Assembly: GCA_965230535.1 (NCBI GenBank)
Contig: OZ246010.1
Span: 1,550,001-1,614,000 of the forward strand
Length of the DNA: 64,000 nucleotides
Direction of reading: 5' to 3'
DNA from: JAUILH01 sp965230535
GTDB lineage: Bacteria; Bacteroidota; Bacteroidia; Flavobacteriales_D; JAUILH01
This document shows, in pieces, positions 32,238 to 43,200 of the stretch (the stretch's first letter is position 1; every line of letters starts with the position of its first letter). The notes under the pieces are model-generated. The model was not told the DNA's origin, did no database searches, and was given only the letters and a program-made list of their open reading frames with translations. The translations under genes and the position numbers were made by a program.

Positions 32238-33680
32238 ATGCAAGGGAAATTCCTATCCAATTTATTGTTTCTGGTTTTGCTGAACCTTTTGGTAAAGCCA
32301 TTCTTCATTTTAGGGATAGATGCTGAGGTTCAATTGCAGGTGGGGTCAGAAGCATACGGAAATTACTTTGCCTTGCTCAACTTCACATTTCTGTTTAACA
32401 TTCTTCTCGATCTGGGTTTAACCAATTACAACAACCGATCGGTTTCAAGAGATTCGAACAAACTCAAAGACGAATATCCGGTTATTCTCGGACTCAAGTT
32501 CGCACTGTTCGGTTTATATCTGGCCGTTTGTTCAGTAATAGCTTTGGTACTTGACTTCAGTGAAGCTCAATGGGAGCTTCTACTCGTCTTATTTTTTAAT
32601 CAGTTTTTGGTCAGCCTTCTGCTATATGCCAGATCCAATTTGGCCGCGCTGCAGAGGTTCAGACATGACAGCATTATTTCTGTGCTGGACAGAACCTTAT
32701 TGATCATCTTCTGTTCAATATTACTCTGGGGTGGCGTGACAGATAAAGGTTTTCAAATAGAGTGGTTCATCTACGCACAAACACTCGCTTACGGTTTAAC
32801 ATTGGTTACCGCATTCATCTTTATGCCAAAAGATTTCCGCTTTGTGGTTCCAAAGATCAACTTTGATAAAAGCAAAATCATCCTGAAGAAGAGTCTTCCC
32901 TTTGCCCTGCTTGTTCTTCTAATGATGATTTATAACCGCACAGATTCTGTGATGCTGGAGCGACTTTTGAGCAATGGAAAAAAAGAAGCCGGAGAATACG
33001 CCCTGGGATTCCGTCTGTTTGATGCAGTCAATATGTTTGCCATGCTATTTGCAGTCATCCTACTCCCCATGCTATCCAAAATGATTAAGCAAAACGAGAA
33101 GGTGCATGATTTGGTGAACGTCAGTTTCAAACTACTATTGAGTTTCGGTATTCCTCTAGCTTTGATTTGTTTCTATTTCGGACAGGAAATCCTTGAACTA
33201 CGTTACCATTCTGTCAGCTCAAATGCAGCTTTTTGTTTCTCCTGGTTGATGCTAAGTTTTCTGGGGGTATGTTTCACTTATATTTTTGGCACATTGTTGA
33301 CCGCAAACGGTAACATGAAAGCTTTGAACTACATGGCGCTCTCAGGCATTATCATAAATGTGGTCCTCAATTTAGTCCTGATTCCGAACCATGGTGCGGA
33401 AGGAGCAGCCATTGCCACATTTTGCACTCAGATAGTGACTGGCCTTATTCAATTATTCCTTGCACAATATTTCTTCAAACTTGAAGTTATCAGATCGTTG
33501 CTTTTTCCTTTGGGAATCTACTTTGTTGTTTGTTTAGGACTGGTACATATCATTCATGATCAACTTGAATGGAAACCAATAATTGTTGTAGGCAGTTTTG
33601 TTGTGTGCTTGCTATTTGCATGGCTAATTGGCAATATCCAAATCAAACCATTTATAGAGGACCTGAAGAATAAAAGGTAA
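32238..33680 (+). CDS. Wzx-type polysaccharide flippase (MOP superfamily)
   Basis: 480 residues with about 12-14 hydrophobic segments and basic loops, typical of polysaccharide-synthesis membrane proteins that flip undecaprenyl-linked oligosaccharides. The pattern GNYFALLNFTFLFNILLDLGL (positions about 39-59) fits the first helix pair, and SYGLNA-type helices recur at 300-450 (AEGAAIATFCTQ). It starts 9 nt after the methyltransferase stop and is followed by a Wzz-like and a Wzy-like gene, which together make a Wzx/Wzy-dependent export set. Glycosyltransferases and a priming transferase are not in the window. Confidence 0.82.
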   Translation: MQGKFLSNLLFLVLLNLLVKPFFILGIDAEVQLQVGSEAYGNYFALLNFTFLFNILLDLGLTNYNNRSVSRDSNKLKDEYPVILGLKFALFGLYLAVCSVIALVLDFSEAQWELLLVLFFNQFLVSLLLYARSNLAALQRFRHDSIISVLDRTLLIIFCSILLWGGVTDKGFQIEWFIYAQTLAYGLTLVTAFIFMPKDFRFVVPKINFDKSKIILKKSLPFALLVLLMMIYNRTDSVMLERLLSNGKKEAGEYALGFRLFDAVNMFAMLFAVILLPMLSKMIKQNEKVHDLVNVSFKLLLSFGIPLALICFYFGQEILELRYHSVSSNAAFCFSWLMLSFLGVCFTYIFGTLLTANGNMKALNYMALSGIIINVVLNLVLIPNHGAEGAAIATFCTQIVTGLIQLFLAQYFFKLEVIRSLLFPLGIYFVVCLGLVHIIHDQLEWKPIIVVGSFVVCLLFAWLIGNIQIKPFIEDLKNKR

Positions 33681-33685
33681 ATAAC

Positions 33686-33693
33686 TACTTTTG
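33686..33693 (+). promoter_or_regulatory. -7 element (TACTTTTG) upstream of the Wzz-like gene
   Basis: Full TAnnTTTG match 22 nt before the ATG at 33716, but with no TTG at the -33 position. It may give the Wzz/Wzy genes a second transcription start. Confidence 0.35.
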
Positions 33694-33715
33694 TCGACTT
33701 AAATTATTGAACACT

Positions 33716-34735
33716 ATGGCTGGGGAAGAAAAAAGCGTGATTAACCAGAAGGACCTATTGGCCTTTCTATGGACTTGGCGTAAACACATCATCATCATTA
33801 CTTCAATCGGAATGATCACTTCCATTGTAGTCTCTCTGATGATGACAGATTATTACAAAGCCACTGCTACCATTGCACCAACAAAAACAACTTCCGTAGA
33901 GCTGGGTGCCAATGCCAAAAACAACATTAGTGAATTTGGTGATGAAGAAGATGCCTTAAGATTGATGCTTATTTTGGAATCTCCGGAAATTAGAGACAGC
34001 ATTACTAAGAAATACAATCTCTACGAACACTACGATATTGACTCAACAAAAGAGGAGAACTTCAGATATAAATTCCAAAAAGAATACAACAACAACGTTT
34101 ACTTTGAGCGCACCCGTGAAAACGCCATTGAAGTTTGTGTCTTAGATCGTGAACCAAAAATTGCCCGCGACATGGCCAACGACATTGTTCGATTGGCAGA
34201 TACGGTTATGAATCGTATGATTAGAAACAGTGCCAAGCCAAGATTATGGGCAGTACAGGGAGAAATGGCGTTACTTAAGCAGGAAATGGCAGACTACCAG
34301 GACAAACTTGGCGCCCTTAGAGACTCAGGTGTGGTTGGAGAGAATGAACGTGAAAACCTTGAGACGAATCTTGCCAATGCTAAAAACAACAACGACCTCG
34401 AAAAAGTTGCCGAACTGGAGCGCACCATCAATGCCGTGAAAAAATATGGAAGTGATTACGACATTTACCTTGAGTTAACCAAAGGTTTAACTGTTCAGTA
34501 TACGGAATTCCTTCAGGACAATGCACAGGCTAAACTTTTTGCAAAAAATGAAGTGAGACAATCTCACATCAGAAACTATGCAGAATTGCCAGATAAAAAA
34601 TTCAAACCGAAACGAATGATTATTGTGGGGATATCCACCATAGCGTCATTTTTGTTTGCCTGCCTGTTTGTAATCCTGATGCAACGATTCAAAGAAATCA
34701 GAACCCAGGGCTCTACACAAGACAGAACTGCTTGA
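33716..34735 (+). CDS. Wzz-like polysaccharide chain-length determinant
   Basis: 339 residues from the ATG at 33716; an in-frame TTG 9 nt upstream is weaker. One membrane segment lies near the N-terminus (about 24-44, HIIIITSIGMITSIVVSLMM) and one near the C-terminus (301-321), enclosing a periplasmic domain with long helices (about 170-260, ALLKQEMADYQDKLGALRD, KVAELERTINAVKKYG). This is the Wzz/PCP-1 topology. It lacks a cytoplasmic tyrosine-kinase domain (no Walker A), so it is a stand-alone PCP rather than a BY-kinase. It sits 4 nt upstream of the Wzy-like gene. Confidence 0.82.
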   Translation: MAGEEKSVINQKDLLAFLWTWRKHIIIITSIGMITSIVVSLMMTDYYKATATIAPTKTTSVELGANAKNNISEFGDEEDALRLMLILESPEIRDSITKKYNLYEHYDIDSTKEENFRYKFQKEYNNNVYFERTRENAIEVCVLDREPKIARDMANDIVRLADTVMNRMIRNSAKPRLWAVQGEMALLKQEMADYQDKLGALRDSGVVGENERENLETNLANAKNNNDLEKVAELERTINAVKKYGSDYDIYLELTKGLTVQYTEFLQDNAQAKLFAKNEVRQSHIRNYAELPDKKFKPKRMIIVGISTIASFLFACLFVILMQRFKEIRTQGSTQDRTA

Positions 34736-34739
34736 TAGC

Positions 34740-36185
34740 ATGTTTAGCCTGAACCACAAACTTCTTTACTTATTCAGTGCATTGTTCATTGCACTCAACG
34801 CGTGGTTCCTTCTAAATTATGAAAGTGTTGTAATAGCTGCATTGCCTATTGCACTTTATCTGATACTCGTTAGTTTCTTTCAAACAGAAAAAGTACTGCT
34901 CTTCATCTTCTTTTGTGCGCCACTTTCCATGAATCTGGAAGACATGGGAGATTTTGGTATCGGGATGTACTTACCAACCGAGCCTATTCTATTTGGACTC
35001 ACCATTCTCTTCTTATTTGATCAGCTCAGAAAACCGTCTTTAGATAAAGGCATCATATTCCATCCCATATCCATTACAATCTACCTCTACCTAATCTGGT
35101 TAGTGATCACAAGTATCACGAGTGTGAGGCCAGACGTATCGGTAAAGTTCTTACTAAGTAGAATTTGGTTCATTGTCCCCATTTACTTTTATGGTTCCGA
35201 ATTGTTCAAAAAGAAAAAACTCAGAATCCAATCTATATGGCTTTATATGATTCCTCTTACAGGGGTAGTCATATATACCCTGATTAGACATGCTGCTCAC
35301 GGTTTTGAAGAAGACCCCGGACACTGGGTAATGACACCTTTTTATAAAGACCACACATCTTATGGAGCACTCATTGCACTGTTCTTTCCATTTATAGTTG
35401 GCTTTATCCTGGAAAAGGATTTACCGTTTTGGAGACGCTATACTAATTACTTCATTTTTCTGGTGCTACTAATAGGACTCTACTTTAGCTTTACAAGAGC
35501 TGCCTGGTTAAGTTTGGTTTTGGGACTGGGGGTTGCTACCGTTCTGTATTATCAGGTAAAATTCAAATACCTTCTCATATTGGGAGGGATCGCGGTTGTT
35601 TTCTTCCTCAATGAAAGAGATAAGATTCTGATGGATCTCGAACGCAACAAATCCGAACATACCACAGAAGATTTTGAGGAAAGACTGGAATCAGTGTCCA
35701 ACATCAGTACAGACGCTTCTAACCTGGAGCGCATCAATCGATGGAACTCAGCCATTTCTATGTGGAGAGAAAAGCCGGTTGAAGGATACGGTCCGGGAAC
35801 CTACGCCATGGAGTATGGTGTTCATCAGCATCCAAAGGACATGACAATTATTTCAAGTCGATTTGGTGACATGGGAAATGCGCACAGCGAATACCTTGGA
35901 CATCTTTCTGAAGCAGGCTTATTGGGCGCCATTACTTTCGCACTCATCGTTATTATGGTTTTCTACAAAGGTGTTTTGCTTTACAACAGGTTGGAACCCG
36001 GAGAAGACAGAAAACTGGTAATGTTGATCCTGGTAGCCCTCAGCACATATTTCTCACATAGTGCTCTAAACAACTATCTCGATACCGACAAAGCTGCTGT
36101 TCCTGTATGGGGCATGATCGCTATTCTGGTTGCCACTGAGATCACTACTCGTAAGCAAGATTCTGACAAAGCCATAGAGCTCTGA
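34740..36185 (+). CDS. O-antigen polymerase/ligase-like membrane protein
   Basis: 481 residues with about 11 membrane segments and one long periplasmic loop (about 280-390) that contains the WaaL/Wzy-C-type elements: SFTRAAWLSLVLGLGV, then RINRWNSAISMWREKPVEG, GYGPGTYAMEY and GNAHSEYLGHLSEAGLLG. The arginine of FTRAAW and the histidine of AHSEYL are the residues usually required in O-antigen ligases and polymerases. Sequence alone does not separate Wzy from WaaL. As the partner of a flippase and Wzz gene it is more probably the polymerase. It ends the cluster; 327 nt without genes follow. Confidence 0.82.
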   Translation: MFSLNHKLLYLFSALFIALNAWFLLNYESVVIAALPIALYLILVSFFQTEKVLLFIFFCAPLSMNLEDMGDFGIGMYLPTEPILFGLTILFLFDQLRKPSLDKGIIFHPISITIYLYLIWLVITSITSVRPDVSVKFLLSRIWFIVPIYFYGSELFKKKKLRIQSIWLYMIPLTGVVIYTLIRHAAHGFEEDPGHWVMTPFYKDHTSYGALIALFFPFIVGFILEKDLPFWRRYTNYFIFLVLLIGLYFSFTRAAWLSLVLGLGVATVLYYQVKFKYLLILGGIAVVFFLNERDKILMDLERNKSEHTTEDFEERLESVSNISTDASNLERINRWNSAISMWREKPVEGYGPGTYAMEYGVHQHPKDMTIISSRFGDMGNAHSEYLGHLSEAGLLGAITFALIVIMVFYKGVLLYNRLEPGEDRKLVMLILVALSTYFSHSALNNYLDTDKAAVPVWGMIAILVATEITTRKQDSDKAIEL

Positions 36186-36512
36186 CCCCCGACTTTTCAG
36201 ATTTCTGCACTTAAATCAATAATTACCACCTTTTAAAAAATGACTATTTCACAAGTCAAAGAATGTCGTATGTTTGAGTATAGACTTGTATAAAAATGTA
36301 GTTTTTTGATCCACTTGGAAAGATATAGCAGAGACTGAATCATTTATATTTGATTGCTAAGACTGTGGAAGGACCAAAATTTAATTTGGCTTTTCAATTG
36401 AGGCTTTTAAAATATGTGCGAATATCTTTTCTAGTGCTTGTAAGATGAAAAAAATATATATATTTACGGGCTTTGTTGCGATTAGGTTTACGACTAAATT
36501 AAAGTTTGCAGT
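36186..36512 (+). other. 327-nt intergenic region upstream of the TonB receptor module
   Basis: This is the longest gene-free stretch in the window. It is AT-rich, with no ORF and no clear hairpin. It holds a TATATTTG box at 36345-36352 without a suitable -33 partner, and a better promoter candidate at 36438-36466. A 5-prime regulatory RNA is possible but nothing in the sequence supports one. Confidence 0.6.
36438..36466 (+). promoter_or_regulatory. Candidate promoter for the TonB receptor module
   Basis: TTG (36438-36440), 18 nt, TATATTTA (36459-36466). The -7 box differs from TAnnTTTG only in the last base, and the spacing is within the normal range. It lies 46 nt before the receptor start. 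Confidence 0.45.
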
Positions 36513-39500
36513 ATGCTAAAGGGAATTAAACTGTTAGTAGTTTTAATATTAACTACTTCATTATCAGGTATTGGACAGGGTTCTGGATCTATTAAAGGAA
36601 CCGTTAAAGATGAGAAGGGAGAGACAATGGCTCTTGCCGGTATTATTGTTGAACAGAATGGTACTCGAAAAAGTGCTGTTCAAACAGATTTCGACGGTAA
36701 GTATAAGGTGAGCTCGCTTACCCCAGGTAAATATGACGTCATTGTAAAGTATGCCGGATATCCGGATTTCAAAACAACTGGTGTAATTGTAAGTGATCAG
36801 GCAATCACTTTCCTTGATTTGGAAATGCCTTCAGACAATGCTTCAGTACTTGATGGTATCGTCGTAAAAGATTATGAAGTACCATTGATTGATAAGGGAG
36901 GGGGAGCTTCCGGTGGAACTGTAACAAGAGATGACATTGCAAAAATGCCTGGTCGTTCTGCAACTTCTATTGCAACCACAGTAGGTGGTGTATATCAGGA
37001 TGCAGGTTCTCAGGGAGGAATTTCCGTAAGAGGATCCAGATCAGATGCGACTTTCTATTATATTGATGGTATTAAGGTAAGAGGGTCTACCAACCTTCCA
37101 AAAGCTGCGATTGAAGAAGTTGCCGTTGTAACTGGTGGTCTTCCTGCAAACTACGGTGATGCAACTGGTGGTATTATCTCTGTAACTACAAGAGGTCCTT
37201 CAAGCTTTTACTTTGGTGGTATTGACTTATTATCTTCTGGTTTTGCAATCGGTGGTGATGAGTTAGGTTACGGTAAAAAAGTATACGGATTAGATTCTTA
37301 TGCTTATAACCTTGCGGAAGGATCTATTTCTGGTCCGCTTTTAATGAAAAAAGATTCTACAGGAAAGAAAACTAAGCCGATTTTAGGATTCTTCTTATCT
37401 GGTAACCTTTTAAGCCAGTTGGATACGCGTCCATCTCAAATCGGAAACTACAGAATTAGAAAAGAAGTAAGAGATTCATTACTTGATCCTGAATTATTAG
37501 GACCACTAAGACCTTCTTCTATTGGTTCTGGTGCGATTCCAAACGTTGCTTTCTTGGACAACAGTGCTTATGAGCACGTTAAGTGGAGACAAAACTCTGG
37601 TCAGACAAGATACTCTGCTGCTGGTAAGATTGATGTAAACACAACACCTTCAGTTAACTTAACTTTTGGTGGTCAGTTCGACTGGAACAGCTATGCAAAC
37701 TTTGACTACAACAACGCACTTTTCAACTGGGAAAACAATGCTAATGTAAGAGACTTAACATGGAGGGTTTATGGTAGATTTACTCAAAGATTCTTCAGCT
37801 ACGATCAAAAGCAAGACGACAAGTCTTTGATCAAAAACGCATTCTATACTGTAATGGTAGATTACTCTAAGTACAACCAAAGAGTACAGGATGACAGACA
37901 TGGTGAAAACTTCTTTAACTATGGTTATGTTGGTATCTTCGATATCTATCAGCAACCAACTTACTCATTCGAGCAAGAAAACAGCAGATTAGTTCAGGAT
38001 GGTTTCCAGGATACTTTAGTTGTATTCACTCCATCTCCGGTTAACGCTTCTATGGCTGCACAAACTGAGCAGTACTTCTCTTTATATGATGATCCTGCCG
38101 GGAACTACACTAACCTTAACGAAATTTTGGCCGGTAACGCATTAAGAAATGGTGATTTACCTCAGGATGTTTACGGTCTTTGGAGAAACATTGGTTACAA
38201 CTACAATGGATTCTCAAGAACTGACAACAGCCAGTTTAGAATTACTGCTACTGGTTCTGCTGATATTGGAGACCACGCAGTATCTCTTGGTTTCGAATTC
38301 GAGCAAAGATCTGATAACTTCTTCAGCGTTGCTCCAATTGGTCTTTGGACAAGAATGCGTCAGTTAACTAACAACCACATCTTGGAGCTTGACGTTGACA
38401 ACCCAATTATTGATCAGTTTGGTTCTTTCACAAGATATAGCTACAACAGATTAAATGCAGCTCCTGGTGATTTCAACGGTCAGGATGCACAATCATACTT
38501 TGATTATAACCTAAGAAAATGGTTGAGCGAAAACCATACTGGTTATGCAGGTTTAGATCCTGATGGAGTTGACTTCATTAACGTAGATGGATTAGATCCT
38601 TCAATTATGCAGTTGGAGTGGTTCAGCCCAGACGAATTATTAAATGATGGTAACAACTACGTGACTTACTACGGTTACGATCACGCAGGAAACAAATTGA
38701 AAGCTTCTGACAGACCAAGTTTCGACGACTTCTTCACTAAGCAAGATGAGTTTGGAAACTTCACAAGATCTATCGGAGCATTTGAGCCTATTTATATCGC
38801 TGGATACGTGATGGATAAATTCGCTTTCGATGATTTAGTATTCAACGTAGGTGTTCGTGTTGACAGATTTGATGCCAACCAACAAGTATTGAAAGATCCA
38901 TGGTTGTTGCATGAAGCAAGAACTGCTGGTGAAGTAACTGATGTAGGAGGTAATGCTGTAACTCACCCTTCTAACATTGGTAGCGACTACGTTGTATATG
39001 TTAACGATATTAACGATCCAACAGGAATTAACGGATATAGAAGAAACAATGGTGACGGAACATCTACTTGGTTTAACGCTGATGGTGTTGAGATCACTGA
39101 TCCATCTTCTATTGAGAGTGGTAGTGGTATTGCTCCTTACTTAGTAGGAGAGCCTGATGATGAAGTAAGCTCTGCTGCATTCGAGGATTACACTCCACAA
39201 ATCATCGTAATGCCAAGGGTAGCTTTCTCATTCCCTATTTCGGATGAGGCTTTATTCTTTGCTCACTACGATATCCTTTCTAAAAGACCAACTTCTGGTA
39301 ACAGATTAGACGTTCTTGATTACTTCTACATGGAGAATAGAAACGTTATCGTTAACAACCCTAACCTGAAGCCTGAGAAGACAATCGATTACGAATTAGG
39401 TTTCCAACAAGTATTATCTAAGTCTTCATCTCTTAAAATCTCTGCATTCTATAGAGAGCAAAGAGATCAGGTGGCTCTTCTTAACGTAACCGGAGCTTAC

Positions 39501-40262
39501 CCAAGAACATACAGAAGCTGGGGTAATATCGATTTCGGTACTGTAAAAGGAATCACAGTAGCTTATGACTTGAGAAAAACAGGTAACCTTTGGATGAGAG
39601 CTTCTTATACTCTTCAGTTTGCTGAAGGTACTGGTTCTGATGCTGGTTCTGCATTGAACTTAGTTAACTCTGGTCAGCCTAACTTAAGAACAATCTATCC
39701 TTATAACTACGACCAAAGACATGCGATCACAGCAACTGTTGATTACAGATACGGTGAAGGAAGCAGATACAACGGTCCTACTATTAAAGGAAAGCAAATC
39801 TTCAAAAATACAGGTATCAACTTTGTAGCTAACATGGGATCTGGAACACCTTACAGTGCTCAGAGCAACATCACGCCTCAAGGAAATATCTCAGGTGGTG
39901 GAAACGGAGTATTAAATGGACAAATCAACGGTTCAAGAAAACCAGGTCAGTTCAGAATGGATGCTCAGCTTGACAGAAACATCACACTTAAAATGGGCAA
40001 AGGAGATGCTGAGAAATCTGCAAACCTTAATATCTACCTATTGGTTAACAACTTGTTTAACACAAACAACATTGTAAATGTATACAGAGCTACAGGTAAC
40101 GCTGATGACGATGGTTACTTAGATGCTGCTGTAACTCAAACTTCTATTCAGTCTCAGTTAGATGCTCAGGCTTATAGAGAGATGTATGCATTGAAAGTGA
40201 ATAGCCTGTTTAACTACGGTATTCCAAGAACAATCAGGTTAGGTGTAAGACTTGATTTTTAA
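36513..40262 (+). CDS. TonB-dependent receptor with carboxypeptidase-regulatory-like N-terminal domain
   Basis: 1249 residues. The signal peptide (about 1-20) is followed by a carboxypeptidase-D-regulatory-like domain (about 23-105: SGSIKGTVKDEKGETMALAG, FDGKYKVSSLTPGKYDVIV). The plug domain (about 115-235) includes GISVRGSRSDATFYYIDGIK and VVTGGLPANYGDATGGIISV. A 22-stranded barrel follows, ending GIPRTIRLGVRLDF with the BAM-type terminal Phe. The layout resembles SusC/RagA but no SusD gene follows; instead a huge secreted protein and a PorV-like barrel do. No TonB box is certain. Codon use is biased, as in other highly expressed genes here. The substrate is unknown. Confidence 0.92.
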   Translation: MLKGIKLLVVLILTTSLSGIGQGSGSIKGTVKDEKGETMALAGIIVEQNGTRKSAVQTDFDGKYKVSSLTPGKYDVIVKYAGYPDFKTTGVIVSDQAITFLDLEMPSDNASVLDGIVVKDYEVPLIDKGGGASGGTVTRDDIAKMPGRSATSIATTVGGVYQDAGSQGGISVRGSRSDATFYYIDGIKVRGSTNLPKAAIEEVAVVTGGLPANYGDATGGIISVTTRGPSSFYFGGIDLLSSGFAIGGDELGYGKKVYGLDSYAYNLAEGSISGPLLMKKDSTGKKTKPILGFFLSGNLLSQLDTRPSQIGNYRIRKEVRDSLLDPELLGPLRPSSIGSGAIPNVAFLDNSAYEHVKWRQNSGQTRYSAAGKIDVNTTPSVNLTFGGQFDWNSYANFDYNNALFNWENNANVRDLTWRVYGRFTQRFFSYDQKQDDKSLIKNAFYTVMVDYSKYNQRVQDDRHGENFFNYGYVGIFDIYQQPTYSFEQENSRLVQDGFQDTLVVFTPSPVNASMAAQTEQYFSLYDDPAGNYTNLNEILAGNALRNGDLPQDVYGLWRNIGYNYNGFSRTDNSQFRITATGSADIGDHAVSLGFEFEQRSDNFFSVAPIGLWTRMRQLTNNHILELDVDNPIIDQFGSFTRYSYNRLNAAPGDFNGQDAQSYFDYNLRKWLSENHTGYAGLDPDGVDFINVDGLDPSIMQLEWFSPDELLNDGNNYVTYYGYDHAGNKLKASDRPSFDDFFTKQDEFGNFTRSIGAFEPIYIAGYVMDKFAFDDLVFNVGVRVDRFDANQQVLKDPWLLHEARTAGEVTDVGGNAVTHPSNIGSDYVVYVNDINDPTGINGYRRNNGDGTSTWFNADGVEITDPSSIESGSGIAPYLVGEPDDEVSSAAFEDYTPQIIVMPRVAFSFPISDEALFFAHYDILSKRPTSGNRLDVLDYFYMENRNVIVNNPNLKPEKTIDYELGFQQVLSKSSSLKISAFYREQRDQVALLNVTGAYPRTYRSWGNIDFGTVKGITVAYDLRKTGNLWMRASYTLQFAEGTGSDAGSALNLVNSGQPNLRTIYPYNYDQRHAITATVDYRYGEGSRYNGPTIKGKQIFKNTGINFVANMGSGTPYSAQSNITPQGNISGGGNGVLNGQINGSRKPGQFRMDAQLDRNITLKMGKGDAEKSANLNIYLLVNNLFNTNNIVNVYRATGNADDDGYLDAAVTQTSIQSQLDAQAYREMYALKVNSLFNYGIPRTIRLGVRLDF

Positions 40263-40289
40263 TAGATAAACTAACGGTAAACTATAATA

Positions 40290-43200
40290 ATGAAAGAAAT
40301 GAACAAGAAAATTTCTTTACTACTATGCTTTTTGGTTGTTGGATCAGCGCAATCTTTTGCCTGGCACGACTACAGTAAGTCTGGATCGAAAGGCAACCAA
40401 ACTATTAATAATGGTAGCTCAAGAGCTAACTGTGCTCCTGCCGTTTCGAGAACCAACCTTGCGCTTAACAACGTAAGAGCATTGATCGAGACAGGGGGTA
40501 ACCTTTGGCAAGATAGATCTACTGGTAATGCATCATATGAAGTTCCTGCCGGAGCTGGTACAACTGCAATTTTCGCAGGTGCACTTTGGCTTGGAGGTGA
40601 AGATGTGAATGGTCAGCTTAAAATTGCAGCCGTCGATTATAGAGAATCTGGAAACGATTTCTGGCCTGGGCCTCTAACCGTATCTGGTGATGCTGAGATT
40701 ACGCCTGACGTATGTACTGAATACGATCAGTTCTTCGAAATTACAAGACAAGAAGTATCTCAGTTTAACGCATGGTATGAGTGTGTGAACGATCCAACAG
40801 GTGCTTGTGACCCTAATGCATTGTTTCCAAACTATACTATTCCGGCAATCATTAACGAGTGGCCTGCTCACGGAGATCCTACAAAAGATCAGGATTTCTA
40901 TTTAGCACCGTTCTACGATAGAGATGGAAATGGTATCTACGAACCATCAAGAGGTGATTACCCTGACTTTGATATCAGAGGTGATGGTTGTGATCCTTCA
41001 GATAGAACCGTTAGACTATTTGGAGATCAAACTTACTGGTGGGTATTCAACGATAAAGGAAACATCCATACAGAAACAGGAGGTGATCCTGTAGGTATGG
41101 AAATCAGAGCTCAGGCATTCGCATTTACTACGAATGATGAGGTAAACAACATGACATTCTATAACTATGAATTGATCAACAGATCTACACAAACATTGAG
41201 CAACACATACTTTGGTCAGTGGGTAGATCCGGATTTGGGATGTTCTGGTGATGACTACGTTGGATGTGACGTAAAAAGAGGTTTAGGATACTGCTACAAC
41301 GCAGATGCTGTTGATGATGATGTATGTTCTGGTGCACTTCCTTATGGAGCTAACCCACCAGCAATCGGAATCGATTTCTTCGAAGGTCCTTATAAAGATA
41401 ATGATGGTATTGATAACCCTGGTCCTACTGCCGACAACAACTTCTTCGTATCTTATGGAGATGCAATTGCCGGAGACGGGATTACCTATAAAGGAATGGG
41501 TATCGGATACGGAGATCAGGTAGTTGACAATGAGCGTTTCGGTATGAGAAAATTCATGATCTACACAGGTGGTTCTACTCCTGGTGTATATGGTTTCCCT
41601 CAAACAGATCCTGACAACGCAATCCAACACTATAGATACTTACAAGGTATCTGGCAAAATGGTGACCCACTTGTATATGGTGGTGGTGGTTACCAAACTA
41701 ACCCAGGTGCTGATGCAAACATCCCTTGTGACTATGCATTCCCAGGTGATTCAGATCCTCAAGGATTTGGTGCTGGTGGTGTAAGCGGATTATTCGACTG
41801 GTCTGAGGTAACTAATGCCAACCCGAAAGGAGATAGACGTTTTATGCAGTCTGCAGGTCCATTTACATTGGAACCAGGTGCAGTTAACAACATTACAGTG
41901 GGTGCTGTTTATGCAAGATCTTCTGCTGGTGGATTATTCGCTTCTGTTGATGCGATGAGATTAGCAGATGATAAAGCTCAGGCATTGTTTGATAACTGTT
42001 TCCAAATCTTGGAAGGTCCGGATGCACCGGATGTAGTAATCCAGGAAATGGATAAAGAGATCATCATCTACTTAGGTAACACTAAAGGACAGTCTAACAA
42101 CTATGTTGACACACCTGAGGATTACCAAATTGAAGATCCATTTATCATTACACCAGATTCTCTATTGAATCAAGGTATTACTTACGATAACATCTACAGA
42201 TTCGAAGGTTACCAGGTATTCCAACTTAAAAACAAAGATGTTTCTCCTTCTGAATTGACTGACATTGATAAGGCAAGATTAGTTGCTCAGTGTGACCTTA
42301 AGAACGGAGTAACTCAGTTGATTAACTGGACTTACAACGAAGGTTTAGGTGTTCCAGAACCAGAAGAAATGGTAAATGGTACTGATGAAGGAATCAAGCA
42401 CTCTTTCAGAATTACTGAAGATGAGTTTGCTGAAGGAGACAGAGCTCTTGTTAATCATAAGAAATACTACTACATGGCTATTGCTTATGGTTACAACAAT
42501 TACAAGACTTTCTCTTTACTTCCTGATTCACTAGATGGTCAGCAACAACCTTACATTGCTTCTCGTAAGAATGGTCAGGGTGGTGAGATTAAAGTATATA
42601 CTGGTATCCCACACATTCAGGCTCCTGAAGCAAATGGTACAATTAACCAGTCTAACTACGGTGATTCTCCTGAAATTACAAGAAGAGAAGGTATGGGTAA
42701 CGGTGGTTTAGTTCTTGACTTCACAGAAGAAACTGAGAACGCTATCCTTGCGAACAATTTCTCTCGCTACCCTACTTATAAGGAAAACGCTGGTCCGGTT
42801 AACATCAAAGTAATCGATCCACTTAATGTAGTTGACGGTCAATACAAATTGATCATCAAAAAAGATAAATCTCTTCCATTCAATAACGAAACTATTGGTA
42901 CTGGAGCTGAGTGGGAATTAATTAGATATAGCACAACCAATGATACTATCTTCTCTGACAAATCAATTGATGTTGGATATGAGCAGTTAATCCCTGAATG
43001 GGGTATCTCGGTTGAGATTGAGCAGGTTGCTTATGAAACTATTATTTCTCAGAAGTATATCGAGTTCCTTGAAGCTACAATTGAATACGGTGATTCATCT
43101 AAACAATGGTTGAGTGGTGTTCAGGATGCTGACGGACAAAGTAACCAAAACTGGATTCGTTCAGGTACTGTGTCTAACGCAAGTGAACCTGATGGTAACG

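Noticed and set aside
36345..36352. TATATTTG box as promoter of the TonB receptor module
   Set aside because: No TTG lies within 17-23 nt upstream and it is about 160 nt from the start codon; the candidate at 36438-36466 is better.
41283..41630. 115-codon open frame opposite the giant secreted protein
   Set aside because: It lies fully antisense within a well-supported gene; the frame is open because of the codon bias of the sense gene.
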